DNA of 64,000 nt from Streptomyces coacervatus (GTDB taxonomy: Bacteria > Actinomycetota > Actinomycetes > Streptomycetales > Streptomycetaceae): the NCBI RefSeq assembly GCF_029223485.1, contig NZ_JARHTP010000015.1, positions 124,001-188,000 on the forward strand, given 5' to 3'. Shown in pieces: positions 52,827-60,767 of this stretch. The translations under genes were made by a program, and so were the position numbers. The notes beneath the pieces are model-generated. The model did no database searches and had not been told where the DNA came from. It was given only the letters and a program-made list of their open reading frames with translations. The first letter of the stretch is position 1; the number at the start of each line of letters is the position of its first letter.

Positions 52827-53981
52827 ATGACCCTGAGGATCAGCTGGAACGAGGCGAGCGCGCGCCGACTGGAACGGCAGTTCCTGGCCACCCCTGCCGA
52901 GCCGGGCACGGCGGTCGCCGATGTCGTCGACGCGATGCTCGCCGCGCATGCGCAGGTGCTGTCCGCGGCCGAGGTGTCGGTGGGGGTGCGGGCGGCCGGG
53001 GTGACCCGGGCCGATGTGCGCGCCGCGCTGTGGGACGAGCGGGCGCTCGTGAAGACGCACGGCCCGCGCGGGACCGTACATCTGCTGTCCGCGCGCGAAC
53101 TTCCCCTATGGTGCTCCGCGTTGCCCGCCGTACCGTCCGGCGCAAGCCCGTTCGCACCGGGCGCACGGGTCACCGAGGAGCAGGCACGGCAGATCGTGGC
53201 GGCGATCGGGGACGCTCTTGAGGGCGTGTGCCTGACCGTCGACGAGCTGGGTGAGCAGGTCGTCGCCCGCACCGGTTCCTGGGCGGGCGACCTGGTGATG
53301 CCCGCGTTCCAGGACCTGTGGCCGCGGTGGCGGCAGGTGCTGCACCGGGCCGGCCAGTCCGGCGCCCTGTGCTTCGGCCCGAACCGCGGCCGCAAGGTGA
53401 CGTACACACGCCCGCCGCACTTCGCTCCGCTGCCGCCGGAGGAGGCGGTGCGCGAGCTCGTACGCCGTTATCTGCGCGCATACGGGCCGGCGACGCCGCA
53501 GAACTTCGCCAAGTGGCTGGCTGCACCCGGGGGTTGGGCCGTCGAACTCTTCGGGACGCTCGCCGGGGCGGGGGAGATCGAGGAGGTCGTCTTCGAGGGG
53601 GCGCCGGGGTGCTGGGTCGTGGCGGGTGACACGGAGTTCCCGGAGGGGCGGGTGCGCGGGGTACGTCTGCTGCCGTACTTCGACGCGTACGGGATTGCTG
53701 CGCAGCCTCGGGAGCTGCTGTTCCCGGGGGCCGCGTACCGGCGTGCGCTGGCGGGTGGGCAGGCCGGGAACTTTCCGGTGTTGCTGGTTGACGGTGTGGT
53801 GGCGGGGGTGTGGCACCAGCGACGCCGTGGACGCCGTACGACCGTCACGGTGGAGCCGCTCGGGAGGCTGACGGCGCGGCAGGAACGGGAGTTGGGCGAG
53901 CAGGTCGGGCGGGTGGGGGAAGTGCTGGAGGCGGAGGCGGAGTTGGTGGTGGGGGAGGTTGCGTCGGGGCCGCATGCATGA
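52827..53981 (+). CDS. Winged-helix DNA-binding protein (HTH_42 / YcaQ-AlkZ related)
   Basis: 384 residues. LRISWNEASARRLERQFLAT, then three winged-helix-like units typical of the HTH_42 family (VSVGVRAAGVTRADVRAALW; LVKTHGPRGTVHLLSARELP; LVRRYLRAYGPATPQNFAKW) and a beta-rich end RLLPYFDAYGIAAQPRELLF, VDGVVAGVWHQRRRGRRTTV. Characterised members are DNA glycosylases that unhook cross-links or remove alkylated bases; in Streptomyces several protect producers from genotoxic metabolites. The QxQ-type catalytic motif was not clearly found, so activity is uncertain. Confidence 0.82.
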   Translation: MTLRISWNEASARRLERQFLATPAEPGTAVADVVDAMLAAHAQVLSAAEVSVGVRAAGVTRADVRAALWDERALVKTHGPRGTVHLLSARELPLWCSALPAVPSGASPFAPGARVTEEQARQIVAAIGDALEGVCLTVDELGEQVVARTGSWAGDLVMPAFQDLWPRWRQVLHRAGQSGALCFGPNRGRKVTYTRPPHFAPLPPEEAVRELVRRYLRAYGPATPQNFAKWLAAPGGWAVELFGTLAGAGEIEEVVFEGAPGCWVVAGDTEFPEGRVRGVRLLPYFDAYGIAAQPRELLFPGAAYRRALAGGQAGNFPVLLVDGVVAGVWHQRRRGRRTTVTVEPLGRLTARQERELGEQVGRVGEVLEAEAELVVGEVASGPHA

Positions 53982-54005
53982 GCGCTCCGCTGGTGGTGCC
54001 GCGAT

Positions 54006-54097
54006 ATGCCGTCGCTTGTCTGCGGCGCCATCGGGGCTGGTCGCGCCCACGCGGCGGAGCCGCATGATGTCGCGCCCCGCGCCCCTCAGGGGGTTGC
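54006..54097. repeat. Streptomyces intergenic repeat, family A (degenerate copy 4)
   Basis: Contains GCCGTCGCTTGTCTGCGGCG, GGCTGGTCGCGCCCACGCGG, CGGAGCCGCATGATGTCGCG and CCCCGCGCCCCTCAGGGG. Sits between the convergent winged-helix and methyltransferase genes. Confidence 0.65.
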
Positions 54098-54110
54098 AGG
54101 CGTCGCTCGG

Positions 54111-54914
54111 TCAGTCGTGCGGCTTGCGGATGTCGAAGAGGTGGCGGGCGCTGTGGGCGACGAAGGGGCCGTCGGACTCGATCTGTTGGTGCAGGGAGCG
54201 GAGTTGGTCCTCGTACGCCTCGACCGTGAAGTCGGGGACCATCCAGATCACCTTGCGGAGGAAGTGGACGACGGCCGCGATGTCGTGGAACTCGATGCGG
54301 AGCCGCTCGGCGCGCAGGTCGACGATCTCCAGGCCGGCGGCTTCGGCGTCGGCGCGTTCGTGGTCGGGGTGGCGGGGGGCGCTCTGCTCGGCCGGGAGGG
54401 GGCCCAGGAAGAACTCGACGAGCTCGAAGACGCTGCGGTAGCCGACGTGTTGGGCGAAGTAGGTGCCGCCGGGTTCCAGGACGCGGGCGATCTCCGTCCA
54501 GTTCGGGGACACCGGGTGCCGGCTGCTGACGAGGTCGAAGGCGCCGTCCGCGAAGGGCAGCGGCGCGTCCTCGGGCGCGGCGACTACCACGGTGCCGCGG
54601 GGGCGGAGCAGGGCGGTGGCCTTGGCGGCGTTCGGCGGCCAGCCCTCGGTCGCGGCGGTGAGCACCGGCGCCTTGGCGGCCCGGCCGAGGGCGAAGTCCA
54701 GGGCCTCGCCTCCCCCGGTCTGGATGTCCAGCGCGGCGGTGGCCCCGGCGAGGCGGGCGGCCAGGGAGACGGCGTACCCCCATGAGGGACGCTCCTCCGT
54801 GGCCCGGCCCTCGAACCACGAGAAGTCCCAGCCCTCGGTGGGGACGGCGGCGCCTTCGGCGAGAAGGTCCTCGAAGGTGCGGGGGTCTTCATGGGGCATG
54901 GGGTGATGGGGCAT
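54111..54914 (-). CDS. SAM-dependent methyltransferase
   Basis: 267 residues from ATG 54914; ATG 54899 is also possible because the 15-bp unit ATCACCCCATGCCCC is duplicated across the start. Class I Rossmann fold: motif I ALDIQTGGGEALDFALGRAA, motif II-III VLTAATEGWPPNAAKATALL, post-I DAPLPFADGAFDLVSSRHPV and VLEPGGTYFAQHVGY. Resembles small-molecule or UbiE-type methyltransferases; the substrate is unknown. The C-terminal AHSARHLFDIRKPHD is intact. Confidence 0.85.
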   Translation of the reverse strand: MPHHPMPHEDPRTFEDLLAEGAAVPTEGWDFSWFEGRATEERPSWGYAVSLAARLAGATAALDIQTGGGEALDFALGRAAKAPVLTAATEGWPPNAAKATALLRPRGTVVVAAPEDAPLPFADGAFDLVSSRHPVSPNWTEIARVLEPGGTYFAQHVGYRSVFELVEFFLGPLPAEQSAPRHPDHERADAEAAGLEIVDLRAERLRIEFHDIAAVVHFLRKVIWMVPDFTVEAYEDQLRSLHQQIESDGPFVAHSARHLFDIRKPHD

Positions 54915-54975
54915 GGGGTGATCGTGGCAGGGCGGTGCCGGTTGGCGCTCCTGGTTTTCGGCGGCGTCAAAAGTG

Positions 54976-55383
54976 TCAGAAGTGGGGGCGGAGCAGGTCG
55001 TACGCCGCCTGGGCGGTCGGGGCGTCGGGGAGGCCGTCGGTGGCGGCGAGGCAGCGGCGGGCCGTGCGGGTGGCGGCGGGGTCGGACGCGGCGGGGTTGT
55101 GCCGTACGGCCCACAGCTGCCTGAGCAGGGCGCCGAAATGGGCTACGCGCCCCCGGGATGTGCGTCGATGTGGCGTCGATCGTCTGCGGCACCATCGTGG
55201 CTGGTCGCGCAGTTCCCCGCGCCCCTTCAGGGCGCTGCCGACCCGCAGCGGACTTCGCCCCCCGCTGCTTTGCGTTCCGTCGACCGGCCCTTCCCGGCGG
55301 GCCCAGCCGTCGCCGACGGCGTTCACCACCTGCTCGAACGGGAGGCGCCCGCGGGCGGGCAGCAGTTCGTTCGGGTCGGTCAC
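54976..55383 (-). CDS. Small conserved protein interrupted in frame by a family A repeat
   Basis: 135 residues as read. Outer parts look like one small helical protein: MTDPNELLPARGRLPFEQVV, NAVGDGWARREGPVDG and AHFGALLRQLWAVRHNPAAS, TAQAAYDLLRPHF. The middle 40 or so residues (RSPLRVGSALKGRGELRDQP, RWCRRRSTPHRRTSRG) are the translation of a family A intergenic repeat (about 55160-55270). The insertion keeps the frame, so the protein may still be made. Its GTG/ATG region overlaps the stop of the LLM oxidoreductase gene by four bases, so the genes are coupled. Function unknown. Confidence 0.7.
   Translation of the reverse strand: MTDPNELLPARGRLPFEQVVNAVGDGWARREGPVDGTQSSGGRSPLRVGSALKGRGELRDQPRWCRRRSTPHRRTSRGRVAHFGALLRQLWAVRHNPAASDPAATRTARRCLAATDGLPDAPTAQAAYDLLRPHF
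55176..55236. repeat. Streptomyces intergenic repeat, family A (copy 5, inside a gene)
   Basis: TCGTCTGCGGCACCATCGTG, GCTGGTCGCGCAGTTCCCCG and CGCCCCTTCAGGGCG. The same core as at 3044-3077 and 21231-21290, but here within the coding frame of the 54976-55383 gene. Confidence 0.75.
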
Positions 55384-56252
55384 GGGACCAGGGGCCTGAC
55401 CTCTTCCGCCGCGAAGCGTACGAATCCCTCGGGGTCGGGTTCGTCCCCCGTCGGCTGGAGGATCACCCTGTCGGCGCCTGCGTCCGCGAGCCGCTGTACG
55501 GCCTTGGCGACGGCGCCGGCGTCTCCGGCGACCCCCAGGTCGGGGACGGATTCGAGCCCCTCGTCGAGGAGTTCGGAGCGGAGGCGGGCGGCGGCGTCGG
55601 GACCGGTGGCTGTGAGCAGGTACACGACCACGTGATGCGGATCGGTCCGCCCGGCCGACTCCCGCCCCTGGTCGATGAGTTGACGTGCCTGCCGTACGCC
55701 GTCGGCGGTCGTCGACGCGGTGAGGATGGTGCCGTCGGCCGCCTCCCCGGCCAGCCGCAGCGAACGCGGCCCGGTGGCGCCGGCGAGAACGGGCACGAGC
55801 CCGGCGGGCGGCCAGTCGAGCGCGACGTCGTCGAGCCGGACGTACCGCCCCTCGGTCGTCACCCGCTCACCGCCCAGCAGAGCCCGCAGCGCGACAAGGT
55901 GCTCACGGAGCAACGTGACGGGCGACTCGACGCGCGCCCCCACCTGCCCCATCCAGTCCTGCACACCGTGCCCGACGGCGACGACGGCGCGCCCCGGGAA
56001 CATCCGGTGCAGCGCGGCAGCCTCCATGGCGGTGATGGCGACGTTGCGCAGCGGCACGGGCAGCAGCCCGACGCCCACCCGCAGTCGCTCGGTCCAGGCG
56101 AGGGCGGCAGCGGCGGTGGAGATCCCGCCCTCCCGGAAGCAGTCCTCCCAGAGCCAGAGTTCCTCCAGGCCGTTCTGGTCCGCGAGGCGGGCGACGTCCC
56201 TGAGGCGCTCGGGGGGCAGTTGAGGTCGGAACACAGCACCGAGTCCAGTCAT
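55380..56252 (-). CDS. LLM class flavin-dependent oxidoreductase
   Basis: 290 residues. Bacterial luciferase-like TIM barrel: LRDVARLADQNGLEELWLWE, LRVGVGLLPVPLRNVAITAM, GRAVVAVGHGVQDWMGQVGA, PVLAGATGPRSLRLAGEAAD and GADRVILQPTGDEPDPEGFV. The pattern fits F420- or FMN-dependent members, which reduce or oxidise small organic substrates. Substrate unknown. Coupled by a four-base overlap to the small gene downstream. Confidence 0.88.
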   Translation of the reverse strand: MTGLGAVFRPQLPPERLRDVARLADQNGLEELWLWEDCFREGGISTAAAALAWTERLRVGVGLLPVPLRNVAITAMEAAALHRMFPGRAVVAVGHGVQDWMGQVGARVESPVTLLREHLVALRALLGGERVTTEGRYVRLDDVALDWPPAGLVPVLAGATGPRSLRLAGEAADGTILTASTTADGVRQARQLIDQGRESAGRTDPHHVVVYLLTATGPDAAARLRSELLDEGLESVPDLGVAGDAGAVAKAVQRLADAGADRVILQPTGDEPDPEGFVRFAAEEVRPLVP

Positions 56253-56293
56253 GACCTCTTCCTACCCGGGCAGGAACGAACCGGACAACACCT

Positions 56294-56905
56294 TTACGGC
56301 CTGGCGGAGCCGTCGCCCTGCTCGCCCCGCTCGCCCTGCTCGTACCGCAGGAGCACGACGCCGTTGCCGAAGACATGGCTCTCGACCAGCCGGAGGGACG
56401 CGGCGATGTCGGCCTCCGGAAAGAGCCTCGTACCGCGCCCGACCAGGGCGGGATGCACATACACCCGGTACTCGTCGACGAGCCCGAGCCGCAGGAACTC
56501 CGCGGCGATCCCGGCCCCGCCGAGCCCGAGATCCCCGCCGACCGTCTTCTCCTTGAGCGCCCTGACCTCCTCGGGGACGACGTCCCGCACGACGGTGGAG
56601 TTCCACTCGGCGCTCTGCAGCGTCCGCGAGTACACGACCTTCGGGATGTCCCGCCAGATCCCGGCGAACTGCCTGGTGATGGCGGAGGCCTGCGGATCCG
56701 CGTCCGCGGTGGGCCAGTAGGCGGCCATGAGCTCGTACACACGGCGCCCGTGGAGCAGAGCGCCGAACCGTCCGATGACGTCGTTCATGTGCTGGTGCAG
56801 TTCGTCGTCGACGCAGTGCCAGGAGATGTCGTGGTCGGGACCCTCGATATAGCCGTCGAGGGAGACGCCCATCATCAACACGATCTTCGCCATCGGCTTC
56901 GTCAT
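56294..56905 (-). CDS. Dihydrofolate reductase family protein (RibD-like)
   Basis: 203 residues from ATG 56905 (SD GAGGAAG); ATG 56893 is internal. KIVLMMGVSLDGYIEGPDHD, LLHGRRVYELMAAYWPTADA, KVVYSRTLQSAEWNSTVVRD, LGLGGAGIAAEFLRLGLVDE and VHPALVGRGTRLFPE are the successive motifs of the YyaP/YwjB-type group. These bind NADPH but their substrates are mostly unknown; they are not the folate-pathway enzyme. The last ten residues are Gly/Glu repeats (GERGEQGDG). Confidence 0.88.
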   Translation of the reverse strand: MTKPMAKIVLMMGVSLDGYIEGPDHDISWHCVDDELHQHMNDVIGRFGALLHGRRVYELMAAYWPTADADPQASAITRQFAGIWRDIPKVVYSRTLQSAEWNSTVVRDVVPEEVRALKEKTVGGDLGLGGAGIAAEFLRLGLVDEYRVYVHPALVGRGTRLFPEADIAASLRLVESHVFGNGVVLLRYEQGERGEQGDGSARP

Positions 56906-57044
56906 CGGCTTCCTCGCCCTGGTCCGCCCTGGTCCGCCCGTCAGCGGTCGACGCCGTTCACCGTACGCGGGGATCGTTCGTTGAGCGTGCAGATACATTC
57001 GGTTCGGGCACGAGTCGGCGGCGGCAGTGGGAGGTGGCCTCGGC

Positions 57045-57419
57045 ATGGGGCGACGATGGCTGGACGGACCGGGGAAGCTGATCGTGCGCAGCGGGGGCGG
57101 GGCGGGCGCTGTCGCCGTTCCGCTGGAGATCGCCGCCTCCTACCGCGCCCGTACCAAAGGGTTGCTGGGGCGGGGCTCGGTCGACGGGGCGATGCTGCTC
57201 TCCCCCGCCAACAGCGTGCACACGTTCCGGATGCGCATGCCCATCGACGTCGCCTACCTCGACCGCGACCTCAAAGTCATCGGCGTGCACACCATGAAGC
57301 CCTGGCGGCTGGGGCTGCCCCGGCTCCGTTCGCGGCATGTGCTGGAGTCGGAAGCCGGGGCGATGGAGAGGTGGGGGCTCAGGGCCGGGGTACGGGTAGA
57401 GGTGGCGGCGGACGCCTGA
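57045..57419 (+). CDS. DUF192 family protein
   Basis: 124 residues from ATG 57045 (SD GGGAGGTGG). The DUF192 core is clear: EIAASYRARTKGLLGRGSVD, GAMLLSPANSVHTFRMRMPI, DVAYLDRDLKVIGVHTMKPW and RHVLESEAGAMERWGLRAGV. No signal peptide here, unlike many members, so it is probably cytosolic. Function unknown; structures show a small beta-barrel with a conserved surface patch. Confidence 0.88.
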   Translation: MGRRWLDGPGKLIVRSGGGAGAVAVPLEIAASYRARTKGLLGRGSVDGAMLLSPANSVHTFRMRMPIDVAYLDRDLKVIGVHTMKPWRLGLPRLRSRHVLESEAGAMERWGLRAGVRVEVAADA

Positions 57420-57423
57420 GCGG

Positions 57424-57969
57424 CTACGGCCGGTCGCCGTACTCCCGTTCCCAGCGGCGCATGTCCTCGGCGTTTCCGATTCTGATGCCGAAGGGCCAGG
57501 TCGGGTCGAAGAACAGCCAGTAGCGGGACTCGAGTTCAAGGGCAAGGCACTTGAGGACGCCCTCGTCGGGTTTCGACCCAGCGTCCGTGAAGGGGCGGAT
57601 GGTGGTGCAGCGAAGGCGGTCCCAGCTGTCGCCGAAGAGCTGTTCGCCCTGGGAGGCGAAGGCGAGTTCGTCCCCTTCCTCCTCGATGTCCGCGAAGAGC
57701 TCGACGCCGTTCAGGGTGACCGAGTCCACGACCCGCACCTCCAACTGGCCGTACCCGCCGACCGACTCCAGCCGTAAGGCTCCCTCGTCCAGCAGAACGA
57801 AGACGACGAGCGGCTGCGCGGCGAACCGCGGAATCGTCTCGTCCCGGTCGATCCGGCCCGGGACCAGGACGTCCGTGACGTATTGCTGCCGCAGGACTTC
57901 CTCGATCGTGCTCCAGGGAACCGGGCTCGACGGGGGCGGGCTTGAAGGGGGCACTGCCACTCCTGTCAC
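57424..57969 (-). CDS. Hypothetical protein, immunity-protein-like size
   Basis: 181 residues. VPWSTIEEVLRQQYVTDVLV, PRFAAQPLVVFVLLDEGALR, YGQLEVRVVDSVTLNGVELF and an acidic stretch ADIEEEGDELAFASQGEQLF, then YWLFFDPTWPFGIRIGNAED. Acidic overall, one compact alpha/beta domain, no signal peptide or helix. I do not recognise the family. Its ATG overlaps the stop of the upstream gene (57966-57969), so the pair is coupled. It lies beside the EACC1-caspase locus and may belong to it. Confidence 0.75.
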   Translation of the reverse strand: MTGVAVPPSSPPPSSPVPWSTIEEVLRQQYVTDVLVPGRIDRDETIPRFAAQPLVVFVLLDEGALRLESVGGYGQLEVRVVDSVTLNGVELFADIEEEGDELAFASQGEQLFGDSWDRLRCTTIRPFTDAGSKPDEGVLKCLALELESRYWLFFDPTWPFGIRIGNAEDMRRWEREYGDRP

Positions 57970-58247
57970 TCGGCCTTCTTGGACTTCAGAGCGGCCCAGA
58001 AGTCGCCGTTCTCGTGCGCGTACTTGAGGTCCGAATTATTGGAGCCCTCGCAGTGAGAAATCAACGAATCGACGAACTCCGCGAACATCCGCCCGGACAA
58101 GAGCTGCCCGGGGACTCGTCGACCATGGGCTCCGACCATGATCTCCTTCGCCGATTCATCCGTCGCTTCACTTTCACGGACAACTCCCGTCACGCATCCT
58201 GTCGAATGGAAAAGCGATAACGGATCGTCCCCGCACTCTTCATTCAC
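57966..58247 (-). CDS. Hypothetical protein next to the EACC1-caspase genes
   Basis: 93 residues from ATG 58247; GTG-type starts further in are possible. STGCVTGVVRESEATDESAK, EIMVGAHGRRVPGQLLSGRM, FAEFVDSLISHCEGSNNSDL and KYAHENGDFWAALKSKKAE. Three cysteines, mixed charge, no helix or signal. The composition resembles the end of a larger protein, so an N-terminal truncation is possible. Divergent from the EACC1 gene with a 72-bp gap, so both could be under common control. Confidence 0.65.
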   Translation of the reverse strand: MNEECGDDPLSLFHSTGCVTGVVRESEATDESAKEIMVGAHGRRVPGQLLSGRMFAEFVDSLISHCEGSNNSDLKYAHENGDFWAALKSKKAE

Positions 58248-58319
58248 AACCAGTACGGCTTGCCGATGCCATCGCTATGATGCCGGAGCCACCGAAGTTC
58301 AGGCGTGCAAGGGGGAAGC

Positions 58320-58712
58320 ATGCGGCTCGGTATCGAAGTACCCGACGGCGACGGAGAACAGCTTCGTTCACTGCAGCGCTGGCTGTTGCGGGACCCGGAC
58401 ACGGCAGACGCCACTTTCGACCTGCGAGGCCGTCATGAACAACCCGGGGCAATGGGTGGCGGGCTGGAGCTGATCGATGTCGTACTCAGCAATTCGGTGG
58501 GGCTGGGCGGACTGATTCTGGCGGTCGCCAACTGGCGCCAGTCACGTGCGAACGCCCCCAGCGTCCAGGTGGAGCACGAGGGCGTCACCGTGACGGTCGA
58601 GGGGGCCGACCTGCGGCAGATCGAGCGGCTGGTGGATCGGCTGATCGGACAGGGTCCGGAGCCTCACGTGGACACGCCCGAACGGGCGGAGCTCGACCAG
58701 TCCCAGGCATGA
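58320..58712 (+). CDS. EACC1 protein (effector-associated constant component)
   Basis: 130 residues from ATG 58320 (SD GGGGGAAG). N-terminal alpha/beta part MRLGIEVPDGDGEQLRSLQR, WLLRDPDTADATFDLRG; a hydrophobic middle ELIDVVLSNSVGLGGLILAV; and a strand-helix end VQVEHEGVTVTVEGADLRQI, ERLVDRLIGQ. This is the pattern of EACC1, which in actinobacteria is encoded next to effector proteins such as caspase-like proteases in predicted conflict systems. Its exact role is not known; it may couple sensing or membrane association to the effector. Its stop starts a chain of overlapping start/stop codons leading to the caspase gene. Confidence 0.82.
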   Translation: MRLGIEVPDGDGEQLRSLQRWLLRDPDTADATFDLRGRHEQPGAMGGGLELIDVVLSNSVGLGGLILAVANWRQSRANAPSVQVEHEGVTVTVEGADLRQIERLVDRLIGQGPEPHVDTPERAELDQSQA

Positions 58713-58760
58713 CCGAACCTCCGACGTGACCGAACTCTCGACATGACCGAACTCTCGAAT
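58709..58760 (+). promoter_or_regulatory. Triplicated ATGA translational relay (two six-codon minicistrons)
   Basis: Three 17-bp repeats TGACCGAACCTCCGACG, TGACCGAACTCTCGACA and TGACCGAACTCTCGAAT (58710, 58727, 58744). Each start of a repeat forms ATGA, GTGA and ATGA. Starts at 58709 (MTEPPT-stop), 58726 (VTELST-stop) and 58743 (caspase protein) are in three different frames, and every stop overlaps the next start. Ribosomes finishing EACC1 could reach the caspase start by successive reinitiation. Confidence 0.75.
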
Positions 58761-60758
58761 CCGGCCCGAAGCAGAGCCCTGTTGATCGGTGCCCACGAAT
58801 TCGCCCACCGGGACCTCGAATCGCTGCCCGCAGTCGCACGCAACCTGGCACGCCTGGCCGAGCTGCTGCGCGACCCGAGCGTGTGGGGTCTGGCGGCCGA
58901 TCACGCGCGCGTGCTCTCGCAACCCGGTCGGGACGAGACGCTGGAGCAGGTCGCCCGCCTTGCCGAGGAGGCGGAGGACACGCTCCTCGTCTACTACGCG
59001 GGACACGGATTTGTGCACGACGTGTCGAACGAGCTCTATCTGGCCCTGCCCCGCACCAACCCGGGGCGCCTGTACAGCGCGCTTCGCTACCAGGACATCC
59101 GCGAGCTGCTGCTGAGCCGACACAGCCGGGCCCGCCGCAAGGTGGTGATCCTCGACTGCTGCTGGAGCGGCCTGGCACTGCGGGGAGCCATGTCGGCCAC
59201 GAGCCTCGGCCCGAAGGCGAACATCAAAGGCACTTTCGTCCTGACCGCGACCTCGGAGACCCGGACCGCGCTGGCACCGCCCGGAGAGACGTACACGGCG
59301 TTCACCGGTGAGTTGATCCAGGCCTTGGAGGACGGGATACCGGACGCTCCGCCGCTGCTGACGATGCAGACGTTGTACGAGCACCTGCACGACTCCCTGG
59401 TGGCCAAGAGTCGTCCGACGCCTCAGCAGCGCAACGGCGACACGGCCGGATCGATCGCCGTGGCTCGCAACCGCTACCGGCCGCCGGTGGTGGTCACCCC
59501 GCCCACGGCCGACCCTCCGCTGTCGAAAGGCCGCCGGCGCCGCAGGACCATCACGGCTGTGTCGGCCCTGTTGGTCGCGGCGCTGGGGTCTCTCCCGGTG
59601 ATACTGAACCTCACTCTCGGTGGCTCCTCGGGCGATCAGGGCCCTAAGATCCGAGTCAAGATCGGTGTGAGCGCACCCCTGAGCGGCGAATTCGGCGAAC
59701 TCGGGCAAGGCATCAAGAACTCAGCGGGCTTGGCCGTCAAGAAGGCCAACGACGAAGGCTATGTCGACGGCGTCACTTTTCAAATCGAGTCCTTGGACGA
59801 CAAGGCCGAACCTTCCACAGGACAGCAGAACGCAGCCACGCTCGTCGCCGACCGGAGCGTCGTGGGAGTGGTGGGACCGCTCAATTCGGGCGTGGCCCAA
59901 GACATGCAACAGGTTTTCCATGACGCCCGCCTGACCGAGGTGTCACCGTCGAATACCAATCCGGATCTCACCTTGGGCACCCGCTGGTCGGACGGCGCAA
60001 AATCCAGACCTTTCGACACCTACTTCCGTATCGCGTCCAATGACATGGTGCAGGCGCCGGCCGCAGCCCGATACCTGTATGGGAGCGACAAGCGCCGCAA
60101 GGCTTTCGTCGTCGATGACAAGCAGATCTACGGTTCCGCACTGGCCCAGATGTTCACAAACTCGTTCCGTGCAGAGGGCGGGAAAGTCGTGGGCACGAGC
60201 CATGTGAACATCGGCGACAAGGATTTCGGTGCCATGGTCGGGAAGGCCCAGCAGTCGGGCGCGGATGTCGTCTACTACGGGGGTGAGTATGAGGAGGCTG
60301 CCGCGCTCAGCAAGCAGTTGCACGGCGCCAATCCCGGTATCCGCCTGGCGGGCGGCGACGGCATCTTCGACACCGAGTACGCGAAGTTGGCGGGTGAGGG
60401 CGCCGAGGGCGACATCTCGACAACGCCGGGCGTCCCGCTCGAATCGCTCGCCTCGGGCAAGTCGTTCATCAGCGACTACAAGAAGGCGGGTTATAAGATG
60501 CCGTACGGCGTGTACGGCGGTTATGCCTACGACGCCACCTGGGCGCTGATCCGTGCTTTCAAGCTGGGCGTCCGTCTGAACTCCGCCCACGAACTGCCTT
60601 CGACAGCCCGCAAGGACCTCCTCGCGGCGATGCCGTACGTGAACTTCAAAGGTGCAACAGGCAGGGTCGCCTTCGACGACTACGGCGACGAACTGACCCA
60701 GACGGTCACCGTCTACCGCCTGAACAACGGCTCTTGGGAAGCCGTACCGGCCGGATGA
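58743..60758 (+). CDS. Caspase-like protease fused through a membrane helix to an extracellular amino-acid-type binding domain
   Basis: 671 residues. Residues 8-240 are a caspase/metacaspase-type domain: SRALLIGAHEFAHRDLESLP, then the catalytic His88 in LLVYYAGHGFVHD and the catalytic Cys140 in VVILDCCWSG. A basic segment (SKGRRRRRTI) precedes one helix (about 270-291), so the protease is cytosolic. Residues 303-671 form a type I periplasmic binding domain of the Leu/Ile/Val-binding kind: IGVSAPLSGEFGELGQGIKN, VVGVVGPLNSGVAQDMQQVF, SDKRRKAFVVDDKQIYGSAL, GADVVYYGGEYEEAAALSKQ. It would thus sense an outside ligand and trigger proteolysis inside. Coupled to EACC1 by the minicistron relay. Substrate of the protease and ligand are unknown. 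Confidence 0.88.
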   Translation: MTELSNPARSRALLIGAHEFAHRDLESLPAVARNLARLAELLRDPSVWGLAADHARVLSQPGRDETLEQVARLAEEAEDTLLVYYAGHGFVHDVSNELYLALPRTNPGRLYSALRYQDIRELLLSRHSRARRKVVILDCCWSGLALRGAMSATSLGPKANIKGTFVLTATSETRTALAPPGETYTAFTGELIQALEDGIPDAPPLLTMQTLYEHLHDSLVAKSRPTPQQRNGDTAGSIAVARNRYRPPVVVTPPTADPPLSKGRRRRRTITAVSALLVAALGSLPVILNLTLGGSSGDQGPKIRVKIGVSAPLSGEFGELGQGIKNSAGLAVKKANDEGYVDGVTFQIESLDDKAEPSTGQQNAATLVADRSVVGVVGPLNSGVAQDMQQVFHDARLTEVSPSNTNPDLTLGTRWSDGAKSRPFDTYFRIASNDMVQAPAAARYLYGSDKRRKAFVVDDKQIYGSALAQMFTNSFRAEGGKVVGTSHVNIGDKDFGAMVGKAQQSGADVVYYGGEYEEAAALSKQLHGANPGIRLAGGDGIFDTEYAKLAGEGAEGDISTTPGVPLESLASGKSFISDYKKAGYKMPYGVYGGYAYDATWALIRAFKLGVRLNSAHELPSTARKDLLAAMPYVNFKGATGRVAFDDYGDELTQTVTVYRLNNGSWEAVPAG

Positions 60759-60767
60759 CTCCTCGCC

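Noticed and set aside
59943..60590. A 215-codon minus-strand frame opposite the binding domain of the caspase protein
   Set aside because: Shadow of a clear plus-strand gene; no domain or start signal.
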